Positions 35,848-43,250 of a DNA stretch of 64,000 bases are shown here, in pieces (positions within the stretch are counted from its first letter, which is position 1; the number at the start of each line of letters is the position of its first letter). The stretch lies in contig NZ_JAFMSU010000002.1 of the NCBI RefSeq assembly GCF_017916365.1, positions 744,001-808,000 of the forward strand, read 5' to 3'. Both the position numbers and the translations under genes were made by a program. Under the pieces are notes generated by a model. The model saw only the letters and a program-made list of their open reading frames with translations, was not told the origin of the DNA and made no database searches. This DNA comes from Rufibacter roseolus. GTDB taxonomy: Bacteria > Bacteroidota > Bacteroidia > Cytophagales > Hymenobacteraceae.

Positions 35848-36174
35848 ATGAAAAAAGACCAATTATCTACCCTGATTGCCATAGGATTCTTTGCCGGAAC
35901 CTTTGTGATAGCATTTTCCTCCAACGATTCTGACATTGCGGCCATGCGCGTACTGGCGTACCTGGCCATCGGTTGCTTTTTATCTATAATTACCATCTTT
36001 TGGGATAAGCTCATGACCGCTGATACAAAAGAGCACCATTCCAAAATAGACACTGTTTTATACGACGCAGAGAAATTCTCTGAAGAATATGGCGACGTCT
36101 ATGTGCTGGCCGATAAATTGAAAAAACAGCGTAAAATCAACAAAGGCGAAGCACTCAATGGAACTACGGCTTAA
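35848..36174 (+). CDS. Small two-helix inner-membrane protein (unrecognised)
   Basis: The ATG at 35848 (MKKDQLSTLIAIGFFAG) gives 108 residues; an ATG 15 codons earlier adds a segment with no plausible role. Two hydrophobic helices lie at about 7-24 and 37-57, followed by a charged cytosolic tail with a predicted helix (EKFSEEYGDVYVLADKLKKQ). No family recognised. It is alone, ending at a terminator. Confidence 0.65.
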   Translation: MKKDQLSTLIAIGFFAGTFVIAFSSNDSDIAAMRVLAYLAIGCFLSIITIFWDKLMTADTKEHHSKIDTVLYDAEKFSEEYGDVYVLADKLKKQRKINKGEALNGTTA

Positions 36175-36231
36175 GTTGTAACTCCTTTCTACTCTTGCTG
36201 GCCCTTGGCCAGACTTTAAGCACCTAGTGCC

Positions 36232-36264
36232 AAAAAGGCTTCTCTTTCTATGAGAGGCTTTTTT
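36232..36264 (+). terminator. Intrinsic terminator
   Basis: The stem 36232-36244 with 36252-36264 (one G-T pair in the core) has an A-tract on the left and TTTTTT on the right. It ends the small membrane protein gene. Confidence 0.8.
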
Positions 36265-36361
36265 GTTTGTAGACTGGGTACAAAACCTTTCTAAAAGCCC
36301 ATGAAAGGTAAATCACCGGCAATGTGCTATCTTCACCTCAACAAGCCATCATGCCAAACCT

Positions 36362-36724
36362 ATGGACAAAGTAAACCTTGCGGAGAAACTGGCCCTTTTC
36401 TCTGACCACTGGAACCCCAGAATTGTAGGCGAACTCAACGGCCAGCACGTAAAACTTGCCAAGTTCAGCGGTCCCTTTGTGTGGCACCACCACGACGAGG
36501 AAGACGAATTGTTCCTGGTGGTGCAAGGTCAGTTTAAAATGGAATTCAGAGACAAAACGGTGGAGCTGCATGAAGGCGAATTCCTGATTGTGCCCCGGGG
36601 AGTGGAACACAGGCCCGTGGCCGATAAAGAGGTAAGCGTGCTGTTGTTTGAGCCGGCCTCTACGGTGAATACCGGTAACCGCCAGGATAATGAACGTACC
36701 CGCCTCACGTTAGAACACTTGTAG
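36362..36724 (+). CDS. Cupin domain protein
   Basis: A 120-residue single cupin barrel. Motif 1 is WHHHDEEDELFLVVQG near 42-57 (metal-binding His and Glu) and motif 2 is HEGEFLIVPRGVEHRP near 70-85. The family binds metals and acts in many small-molecule reactions; no specific substrate can be named. It ends 32 bases before the LysR gene on the same strand. Confidence 0.85.
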   Translation: MDKVNLAEKLALFSDHWNPRIVGELNGQHVKLAKFSGPFVWHHHDEEDELFLVVQGQFKMEFRDKTVELHEGEFLIVPRGVEHRPVADKEVSVLLFEPASTVNTGNRQDNERTRLTLEHL

Positions 36725-36756
36725 GGCAAACCCTCATTTCAATAGTTCTCTTTGCC

Positions 36757-37662
36757 GTGATCTCGCACAAACACGTCGTTTTCTTTGAAGTGGCCCGTCA
36801 GCTTAGTTTCACCAAGGCCAGCCAGATCCTGTACATCAGCCAATCTGCCATCAGTAAGCAGATAAAGGCCTTGGAAGACCACTACAAAACCGGTTTGTTT
36901 GAACGGCACGGCAACACCATCAGCCTTACCCCGGCCGGGCAACTGCTGTTCCAGAAACTGGAGGCGGTGCAGCAGATCCAGAATGATTTGCACCAGGAGC
37001 TTCCGCTTATCAGCCAGGAGTTTCAGCCGCAAATCTCTCTGGTGTTGGGTGCCAGCACCACCATCTCCCTGTACATCCTGCCGCCGGTGCTCTCGGCTTA
37101 CCTCACGCAGTACCCGCAGGTGGAACTGAGCCTGCGTAACCGCAATAGCGAGAACATCCTCAAAGCCCTGCTTGACCATGACATTGACCTGGGCATCATT
37201 GAGGGCATCAACAAGGTAAGCCAGGTTACCTACACGCCCTTTCTCACCGATGAAGTCATCGCGGTCTGCTCTCCCCGCAACCCGTTGATCAAGCATGACC
37301 TGGAGCTGAAAGACCTTTACCAGATTCCCTTGGCCTTGCGCGAGGCCGGTTCTGGTACCTTGGCGGTGCTGGAAGAGGCACTGGTGCAACGAGGCGTCAA
37401 ACTGGCCCAATTGCCTGTGCGCGTCCGGCTGGGTGGTACCGAGGCTTTGAAGAACTTTGTACGGGTAGACACCTGCCTAGCCTTTCTGCCGCGGCAAGCC
37501 GTGCTAAAAGAGCTGGAATCCGGTGAGTTGGTGCAGGTGAAAATCAAAGATTTGCAGGTGCAAAGGACTTTCAATTTCATTCAGCGCAAAGGCACCGAGA
37601 ACAATGCACCTTATAAAAACTTCATCCAGTTCATGAAAAGGCAGTATTCCAAAACGGAATAG
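36757..37662 (+). CDS. LysR family transcriptional regulator
   Basis: A 301-residue regulator. The winged helix is at about 4-60 (LSFTKASQILYISQSAISKQ), and the periplasmic-binding-like effector domain starts near 90 (QISLVLGASTTISLYILP). LysR proteins sense small molecules and often control an adjacent gene; here the neighbours are a cupin upstream and threonine synthase 67 bases downstream, both on the same strand, so the target is not obvious. Similar to CysB/CysR-type in layout, but not assignable. Confidence 0.9.
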   Translation: MISHKHVVFFEVARQLSFTKASQILYISQSAISKQIKALEDHYKTGLFERHGNTISLTPAGQLLFQKLEAVQQIQNDLHQELPLISQEFQPQISLVLGASTTISLYILPPVLSAYLTQYPQVELSLRNRNSENILKALLDHDIDLGIIEGINKVSQVTYTPFLTDEVIAVCSPRNPLIKHDLELKDLYQIPLALREAGSGTLAVLEEALVQRGVKLAQLPVRVRLGGTEALKNFVRVDTCLAFLPRQAVLKELESGELVQVKIKDLQVQRTFNFIQRKGTENNAPYKNFIQFMKRQYSKTE

Positions 37663-37729
37663 TCTATAGCAATTAGTTATTTGTTCTAATCATAGTAGTT
37701 ATCCTACTTGCCAGGGTAAACTTATACCA

Positions 37730-38926
37730 ATGGCAACCCCAGTAGAAACCAGCATCAGCAGTATCACCACGCTCACTTGTTCCAGGTGTGGGCAGCCCCA
37801 TGACTTTGAAGTGCAGCAACGCGTCTCTTCTTGTTGCGCCATGCCGCTGCTGGCGCAGTATGACCTTTCTGGCACGTTTTCCAAAAAAGACCTCCAAAAC
37901 AGGGAAGGTACCATGTGGCGCTACCAGGAAGTGCTACCCGTGCTGGACAACAAATTCAAGGTTTCTTTGGGCGAAGGTTTCACCCCGATTCTGGACTTCA
38001 AAAACCTGGGAAGCATCTACGGGTTCGCAAATTTGTTTCTGAAAGACGAAGGGAAAAACCCCACCGGTTCTTTCAAGGCTAGGGGGCTAAGCATGGCCAT
38101 CTCCAAGGCTCTGGAACTTGGCGCCGAAGGCTGCATCATTCCCACCGCCGGGAACGCCGGGGTAGCCATGGCCGCTTATTGCGCCAAAGCCAACCTGCCC
38201 GCCGTGGTGGTCATGCCCCGCCATACGCCCAAGGCCTTTAAAGAGGAATGCTACTGGTATGGTGCCGAGATCCACTTGATTGACGGCCTGATCAATGACT
38301 GCGCCGCCGAGGTTCGCCACCTGAACCAGGATAACCAACTGCTGGATGTCTCCACGCTCAAAGAACCTTACCGCCTGGAAGGGAAGAAAACCATGGGCTA
38401 CGAGATTGCCGAGCAGTTGAACTGGACCCTCCCGGATGTGATCCTTTATCCTGCTGGAGGTGGAACCGGGCTCATCGGAATCTGGAAAGCCTTCCAGGAG
38501 ATGATCGCCTTGGGTTGGTTAAAAGATAACGTGCGGCTGCCCCGCATGGTGGCGGTACAGGCCGAGAACTGTCGTCCGCTGGTAGATACTTTCCTGGGCC
38601 TACAGGAACACTCCCAGAACTATAAAGGCTTACCAACCCTGGCCAACGGACTGGCGGTCCCGCGCCCCTTAGGCGAGCCGCTCATGTTGCAGGTGCTGGC
38701 GCAGTCTGGCGGCACGGCCATTTCCATTACCGAGGACGAAATGGTAGAAGGGGTAAGGGAGATTGGCCGAAAAGAAGGCTTGTTTGTTGCCCCAGAGGGC
38801 GCTGCCACTTGGATGGCTGTCTGCAAACTCCTGAAACAAGGCTGGCTCAAGCCCGAGGAAAAAGTACTGCTCCTGAACACAGGCTCCGGCCAAAAGTACA
38901 TGGAGAACATTGAAGGAAGATATTAG
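37730..38926 (+). CDS. thrC: Threonine synthase
   Basis: PLP enzyme that makes threonine from O-phosphohomoserine. 398 residues. An N-terminal zinc-ribbon-like segment (Cys17, Cys20, Cys35, Cys36) precedes the PLP domain. The PLP lysine is Lys116 (NPTGSFKARG), the glycine loop is PAGGGTGLIG near 240, and ENCRPLVDTF follows. Related threonine-dehydratase-like enzymes are possible, but the zinc-ribbon form fits threonine synthase. A heptamer-periodic palindrome begins 4 bases after the stop. Confidence 0.88.
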   Translation: MATPVETSISSITTLTCSRCGQPHDFEVQQRVSSCCAMPLLAQYDLSGTFSKKDLQNREGTMWRYQEVLPVLDNKFKVSLGEGFTPILDFKNLGSIYGFANLFLKDEGKNPTGSFKARGLSMAISKALELGAEGCIIPTAGNAGVAMAAYCAKANLPAVVVMPRHTPKAFKEECYWYGAEIHLIDGLINDCAAEVRHLNQDNQLLDVSTLKEPYRLEGKKTMGYEIAEQLNWTLPDVILYPAGGGTGLIGIWKAFQEMIALGWLKDNVRLPRMVAVQAENCRPLVDTFLGLQEHSQNYKGLPTLANGLAVPRPLGEPLMLQVLAQSGGTAISITEDEMVEGVREIGRKEGLFVAPEGAATWMAVCKLLKQGWLKPEEKVLLLNTGSGQKYMENIEGRY

Positions 38927-38930
38927 GGGA

Positions 38931-39053
38931 TAGTCCTGAGTTTTGAGTCCTGAGTTCTGAGTCAAGGTTAATTGTGGTTTTCGGGTTGGATTTGGGTTTA
39001 GAGCTTGTTTTTACGGATTCAGCTCAGAACTATAGATCCAGAACTCAGGACTA
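38931..39053. repeat. Heptamer-periodic palindromic array after thrC
   Basis: The left arm (38931-38963) reads as 7-base units AGTCCTG, AGTTTTG, AGTCCTG, AGTTCTG; the right arm (39020-39052) is its imperfect reverse complement. The 123-base element could fold into a long stem. Two more copies surround merR. Confidence 0.8.
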
Positions 39054-39122
39054 AACCCTTGGGTTTTGATCCTTTTTGTGTAAAATGGGTGCGCAAACCA
39101 TTGTTCCTTCATTATTACCTGC

Positions 39123-40322
39123 ATGAAAGCTTCTTTTCTCCCTCTCGCGGTATTGTCTATGGGCTTCCTGGCGTCTTGTAGCAGCTCTTACCAAGCGGTT
39201 CATCAGAAAGCCATTTTGGTGGATACCCATAACGATGTCTTGTCTCAGGTGGTCATGGAAGGCCAATCCATGGAGCAGGATTTGACCGGAAAGGCCCACA
39301 CTGATTTGGTCCGGATGAAGAAAGGCGGGATGGATTTGCAGGTGTTTGCCGTTTTCTGCGACGAGACGTTTGGCCCCGGTAGAGCCTTCAACTTTGCGAA
39401 CCAACAGATAGACACCCTGGAAGCCATTGTGCGACGGAACCCGGATAAACTGCAAATGGTTTTCACTCCTGCCCAGATGCGCGAGGTAGTGAAAGCCAAC
39501 AAGATCGCGGCTTTGACGGGCGTGGAGGGCGGACACATGGTGGAGGACAAATTAGAGAACCTTGATCACCTCTATAGCCGGGGCGTGCGGTATCTCACCC
39601 TCACCTGGAACAACAGTACTTCCTGGGCATCCTCTGCCGCCGATGAAACCAAAGGCAGCGGCTTCAACGGGAAAAAGGGTTTGAATGACTTCGGGAAGCA
39701 GGTGGTGCGCCGCATGAATAATTTGGGCATGCTGGTTGACCTTTCGCACGTGGGGGAACAGACCTTCTGGGATGCAATAGCAACCTCAACCAAGCCGGTG
39801 CTGGTGTCGCATAGCTGCGCCGCCGCCCTGTGTCCGCATCCCCGCAACCTCAACGATGAACAGATCAAAGCCATCGGGAAAAACGGGGGCGTCATTCATG
39901 TAAATTTCTTCTCAGAGTTCCTGGACAGTGCCTACACCTCCCGCATTAAGGCTTTTATTGCCAAACATGACCTTGAGATAAAAGAACTTAATGACAAAGG
40001 CGTGAAAGGCATGGACCTGCGAAAAACCATTTTCCAAAGGTATCCTGAGGAGTCCAAAAATATTGAACCACCCATTGATGCGTTGCTGAACCATATCGAT
40101 CACATTGTGAAGCTGGCGGGCGTTGACCACGTCGGCCTGGGTTCAGATTATGATGGCATCTCCTCGGCGCCCATTGGTTTGCACGATGTCAGCACCTATC
40201 CCTTGATCACCAAAGGTCTGCTGGAGCGCGGTTACAGTAAAAAAGGCATTGCGAAAATCCTGGGCGGCAATTTTATTAGGGTCTGGGAAGCGAACGAACC
40301 TAAAGGAATGGCTAAAAAGTAA
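39123..40322 (+). CDS. M19 membrane dipeptidase family lipoprotein
   Basis: Zinc dipeptidase of the renal-dipeptidase family, predicted to be anchored as a lipoprotein (LSMGFLASCSSS, lipobox Cys near residue 19). 399 residues. Metal-site motifs: VDTHNDVL near 35, GVEGGHM near 138, VSHSCAAAL near 232, DLSHVGEQTFWD near 210 and GLGSDYDGI near 338. It may cleave dipeptides or D-amino-acid dipeptides from peptidoglycan turnover; the substrate is unknown. Confidence 0.92.
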   Translation: MKASFLPLAVLSMGFLASCSSSYQAVHQKAILVDTHNDVLSQVVMEGQSMEQDLTGKAHTDLVRMKKGGMDLQVFAVFCDETFGPGRAFNFANQQIDTLEAIVRRNPDKLQMVFTPAQMREVVKANKIAALTGVEGGHMVEDKLENLDHLYSRGVRYLTLTWNNSTSWASSAADETKGSGFNGKKGLNDFGKQVVRRMNNLGMLVDLSHVGEQTFWDAIATSTKPVLVSHSCAAALCPHPRNLNDEQIKAIGKNGGVIHVNFFSEFLDSAYTSRIKAFIAKHDLEIKELNDKGVKGMDLRKTIFQRYPEESKNIEPPIDALLNHIDHIVKLAGVDHVGLGSDYDGISSAPIGLHDVSTYPLITKGLLERGYSKKGIAKILGGNFIRVWEANEPKGMAKK

Positions 40323-40386
40323 CAAGCCGCTTTTCTGTGTTGGGTCTATTTTGATTAAGAATTTGCTTAGTTAAGCGCAATGCATT

Positions 40387-40446
40387 CGTCGTAACGGAGT
40401 AACTCAGCTACCAGGTAATATGTAGCGTCGTTACCCTGTAACGACG
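40387..40446. repeat. Palindromic repeat pair CGTCGTAAC / CGTCGTTAC
   Basis: CGTCGTTACCCTGTAACGACG (40426-40446) has 9-bp perfect arms around a CCT loop; a related unit CGTCGTAACGGAGTAAC lies at 40387-40403. It is in the gap between the convergent dipeptidase and aminotransferase genes and resembles a dispersed element. Confidence 0.75.
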
Positions 40447-40585
40447 TCCTCTGCCAATATGATAAGCCGCTGCCTTCACCAAGCATAGCAGCCGGGCCAA
40501 AAGCATCAAACTGTCCGGGATGTCTATACCTTTGCCTTTACTTAACAGGTTCTAGATTTACATTTAACCAGATAAGCTTACTTTT

Positions 40586-41404
40586 TTAAAACCCGAGCTC
40601 TTCCTGTATTCGATTTAGCACCGAGAATGAGGTTCCGGTTCTTTCACCTTCCACCGCTTCTATCATCCGTAAACCTGTGACATTCCCGGCAAAAACCAAT
40701 TCTGCGGATTTTAGAACTTCAGGCTTGAACTGGTCTTCCTTTACCTCCCAATTGTTCTGGATTGCCCATCGCAGCAGCCTCCGACGGAGCACTCCATTTA
40801 AGCATCCAGTTTCCAAGGCTGGCGTGAAAAGCGTTTGGTCTTTGATCCAGAAAAGGTTAGAAAAAGTGAGTTCGGCCAGGTTTCCTGCCGGGTCTAATAA
40901 GAGTAGGTCATCTAAACTACGGTATACTTTCTCTCTGCTGGCCATCACGTAGACCGGCGAGTTGAAGCCCTTGAAAGAAGAGAAAGGAGAGGGGATGGTC
41001 CTCACCTTTTGGCAAATACCTACTTTGAAAGGGGTTGTTGCTGGTACCGTGGCGGCTTGCGCGGTCACCAACCAGTTGGTTTCATCTGTCTGCGGCGAAT
41101 AAAGCCCTTCACCCGCCCGCCAGATCTTCAGTTTCACCCTTGCCAAAGCGCCGGTGTTATTTTCTTGGGCTAGTTTCTGCACCATTTTTGAAAATTGATC
41201 AGAAAACAACAGCGCCGGCAGTTCAAGTCCTAAAACTTCTCCGGCTTCTTTAATCCTTTCTAAGTGTTCGGGCCAGAACCTGATTTTGCCTTCTTTTAGA
41301 ATAATCGTCTCGAAAAAGCCGTCATTGTACTGAAAGGCCCGGTTGGTGAGCGGCAGGCGCAATTCTTCTTCTAAAATGGTTTGGCCTTTGTACAGTAGAA
41401 ACAC
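40586..41404 (-). CDS. Class IV aminotransferase (aminodeoxychorismate lyase or branched-chain type)
   Basis: A 272-residue fold-type IV PLP enzyme. The N-terminal block LPLTNRAFQYNDGFFETI (18-35), the PLP lysine Lys145 (SSFKGFNSPVYV) and the conserved NLAELTFSNLFWI near 175 are seen. Members include PabC (4-amino-4-deoxychorismate lyase), branched-chain and D-amino-acid aminotransferases; length and the LAELTFSNLF form fit PabC best but the specificity is not certain. Followed on its strand by nothing close; dprA lies just upstream. Confidence 0.85.
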   Translation of the reverse strand: MFLLYKGQTILEEELRLPLTNRAFQYNDGFFETIILKEGKIRFWPEHLERIKEAGEVLGLELPALLFSDQFSKMVQKLAQENNTGALARVKLKIWRAGEGLYSPQTDETNWLVTAQAATVPATTPFKVGICQKVRTIPSPFSSFKGFNSPVYVMASREKVYRSLDDLLLLDPAGNLAELTFSNLFWIKDQTLFTPALETGCLNGVLRRRLLRWAIQNNWEVKEDQFKPEVLKSAELVFAGNVTGLRMIEAVEGERTGTSFSVLNRIQEELGF

Positions 41405-41442
41405 GATTGTAAAGATGGAGGGTGTAAAAGGAAAAGGAACGG

Positions 41443-42555
41443 TTATACCAAGGCGAACTGCTTGCCCGGTAAACTCTTGACGTGGCTACTGAACTCCAGC
41501 GTGAGCAAGACCGTGGAGAGCTGGTTCATGGAAAGCTGGGTATGTCTGCTGAGCACGTCAATATGCAACGGGCCGGCTTCTTTTAAAGACCTGAGGACTT
41601 TCCGTTCCTCCTCAGAAAACCCAGCGTAGTCTTCCTGAGGCTCAGAACTTATTTTAGGAGAAGCCAGCGCATTATCCCAATTCAGGAGTTCTTCCAAATC
41701 TTTAGGTTGGGTGTACGGCACCGCTTTCAAGGTTTTAATGAGGTGGTTGCACCCCTGCGAGGTGGGTGACGTGATAGGTCCCGGAACGGCCATTACCTCG
41801 CGGTCATAGCCATGGGCAATATCCGCGGAGATGAGGGAGCCGCCCTTTGAGGTGGACTCCACCACAATGGTACAGTCTGCCAGCCCGGCGATGATGCGGT
41901 TGCGGGCCGGGAATCGGGGCGCATCCGGCGCCGTCCCGAAGGGGAACTCGGTTAACAGACCTCCTTTGGAAAGCATCTTTTGGGCCTCTGCTTTATGGAC
42001 ACTGGGGTAAATCAGATCAATGCCGGTGCCCATGACGCCCACTGTAGGCAAACCGGCTTTCAAGGCTACCCGGTGCGCCGCAATGTCGATGCCGTAGGCC
42101 AGGCCGCTTACCACCAGTACCTCGTGTTTCACCAAAGCCTGCACCAGTTGTTCCGTCACGGCCCGGCCGTACTCTGTGCTTTTGCGGGTACCCACAATAC
42201 TGATCACCTTGGCCGCATTCAGGTCGGCGTTGCCTTTGTAGTAGAGCAGGAGCGGGGCATCTGGTACGTTTTTGAGCCGCTGCGGATAATCAGGCGATGT
42301 GTAGAAAAGGATTCTTACGTTTTCTTTTTCCACCCGCTTCAGAATGGTTTCTGCCTCGTGCAGAGCTGCTGAGCGATGGGAGAGGATTTTATCGGACAGG
42401 AGGGAACCCACCCCTGGCACCTTGGTTAGCCTTTCCTTGGAGGCAGAAAACACCGCCTCCGCAGATCCGCAGTAACCTAGCAATGCGCGCGACATCACTC
42501 CAGCCACGCCGGGGATCAAAGGAAGGGCTACCTGGTACAAAAGGTCTGGGGACAC
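41443..42555 (-). CDS. dprA: DNA-processing protein DprA (Smf)
   Basis: Binds incoming single-stranded DNA and loads RecA during natural transformation. 370 residues. An N-terminal helix-hairpin-helix region (FSASKERLTKVPGVG, about 38-52) precedes the Rossmann-like DprA domain with SIVGTRKSTEYGRA near 118, VSGLAYGIDIAAH near 150, PARNRIIAGLA near 217 and SKGGSLISADIA near 236; a winged-helix C-terminal domain ends the protein. A heptamer palindrome fills the space directly upstream of its start. Confidence 0.95.
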   Translation of the reverse strand: MSPDLLYQVALPLIPGVAGVMSRALLGYCGSAEAVFSASKERLTKVPGVGSLLSDKILSHRSAALHEAETILKRVEKENVRILFYTSPDYPQRLKNVPDAPLLLYYKGNADLNAAKVISIVGTRKSTEYGRAVTEQLVQALVKHEVLVVSGLAYGIDIAAHRVALKAGLPTVGVMGTGIDLIYPSVHKAEAQKMLSKGGLLTEFPFGTAPDAPRFPARNRIIAGLADCTIVVESTSKGGSLISADIAHGYDREVMAVPGPITSPTSQGCNHLIKTLKAVPYTQPKDLEELLNWDNALASPKISSEPQEDYAGFSEEERKVLRSLKEAGPLHIDVLSRHTQLSMNQLSTVLLTLEFSSHVKSLPGKQFALV

Positions 42556-42562
42556 GGGGCGT

Positions 42563-42644
42563 CAGTTCTGGGTCTTGAGTTCTGGGTCTTGAATTCTGAG
42601 TCTGGTTTTTCAACTCAGGACTCTAAACTCAGAACTTAGGACTA
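42563..42644. repeat. Heptamer-periodic palindromic array between merR and dprA
   Basis: The left arm (about 42563-42605) consists of 7-base units AGTTCTG, GGTCTTG, AGTTCTG, GGTCTTG, AATTCTG, AGTCTGG; the right arm (42611-42644) is its imperfect reverse complement. It fills almost the entire gap from the merR stop to the dprA start. Confidence 0.8.
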
Positions 42645-42646
42645 TC

Positions 42647-42985
42647 TTATGGTAATTGTGATTTTATGCTGATCAAGAATTCTTTCACCTTTTCCAGGGA
42701 TTGAATCATCTCAAATTTTTCTTTGGCCTGCACGCCGCGGGTTTTGAGCATTTCGCGGGCGCCCTGGATGGTGTAGCCGCGTTCCTTTACCAAGTGGTAC
42801 ACAAAACGCAGGTTTTCAATGTCTTTTGGCGAAAACAGGCGGTTTCCCTTCTTGTTTTTCTTCGGCTTGAGGATGTCAAACTCGGTTTCCCAGAATCGGA
42901 TCAAAGAAGGAGCCACCTCAAACATGGCCGCCACTTCCCCGATGCTGTAATACTGCTTCTCTATGTCTCGTTCTTTGTAAGGCAC
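42647..42985 (-). CDS. MerR family transcriptional regulator
   Basis: A 112-residue DNA-binding protein with the winged-helix start YYSIGEVAAMFEVAPSLIRF, followed by WETEF and KKNKKGNRLFSPKDIENL. The GTG at 42985 (VPYKERDIEKQYYS) is preferred: the ATG 18 codons upstream lies inside the heptamer repeat and its residues are repeat-encoded. No ligand-binding domain is present, so it may be a short MerR-type activator. Both sides of the gene are flanked by the same palindromic array. Confidence 0.88.
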   Translation of the reverse strand: MPYKERDIEKQYYSIGEVAAMFEVAPSLIRFWETEFDILKPKKNKKGNRLFSPKDIENLRFVYHLVKERGYTIQGAREMLKTRGVQAKEKFEMIQSLEKVKEFLISIKSQLP

Positions 42986-42993
42986 TTTCTTAA

Positions 42994-43074
42994 AGTTCTG
43001 AGTCTTGAGTTCTGAGCTCTGAGTCTGGAATATTCTCAAGCCGACTCAGGACTCAAGACTCAGAACTCAGGACT
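42994..43074. repeat. Heptamer-periodic palindromic array upstream of merR
   Basis: The left arm (42994-43028) is AGTTCTG, AGTCTTG, AGTTCTG, AGCTCTG, AGTCTGG; the right arm (43041-43074) is its reverse complement with few mismatches. It begins 8 bases before the merR GTG start, so it lies in the leader of the gene. Confidence 0.8.
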
Positions 43075-43076
43075 CA

Positions 43077-43110
43077 TTTTAAGCTTGTTTTCTGAAAAAC
43101 AGCGCTAAAA
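43077..43110. repeat. Palindrome upstream of alaS
   Basis: Arms 43077-43091 and 43096-43110 match at 13 of 15 positions around a short loop. It is a member of the gene-end palindrome family but lies between divergent genes. Confidence 0.55.
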
Positions 43111-43250
43111 CGCAACGGTGACCACCGCAGTTTGCTAAAAAAGCTTACTTTTGCAGACGGCGTGGTGCGCGCTGGAACGGCAAAAATTCGCTTTTTCTTT
43201 CGCATTTACAAGCCCTTGCGCCTAGTTTAAGAAAGCAATTATTTAGATAC

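Noticed and set aside
42986-43039. N-terminal extension of the MerR protein to the ATG at 43039
   Set aside because: The 18 codons are encoded by the heptamer repeat, and the family begins at the GTG at 42985.
38931-43074. CRISPR array
   Set aside because: The repeats are contiguous heptamers arranged as palindromes, with no spacers and no cas genes.
43131-43153. Promoter TACTTTTG before alaS (and a similar box before proB at 30681-30688)
   Set aside because: The -7-like box fits, but no TTTG lies at the right distance (17-23 bases) upstream.
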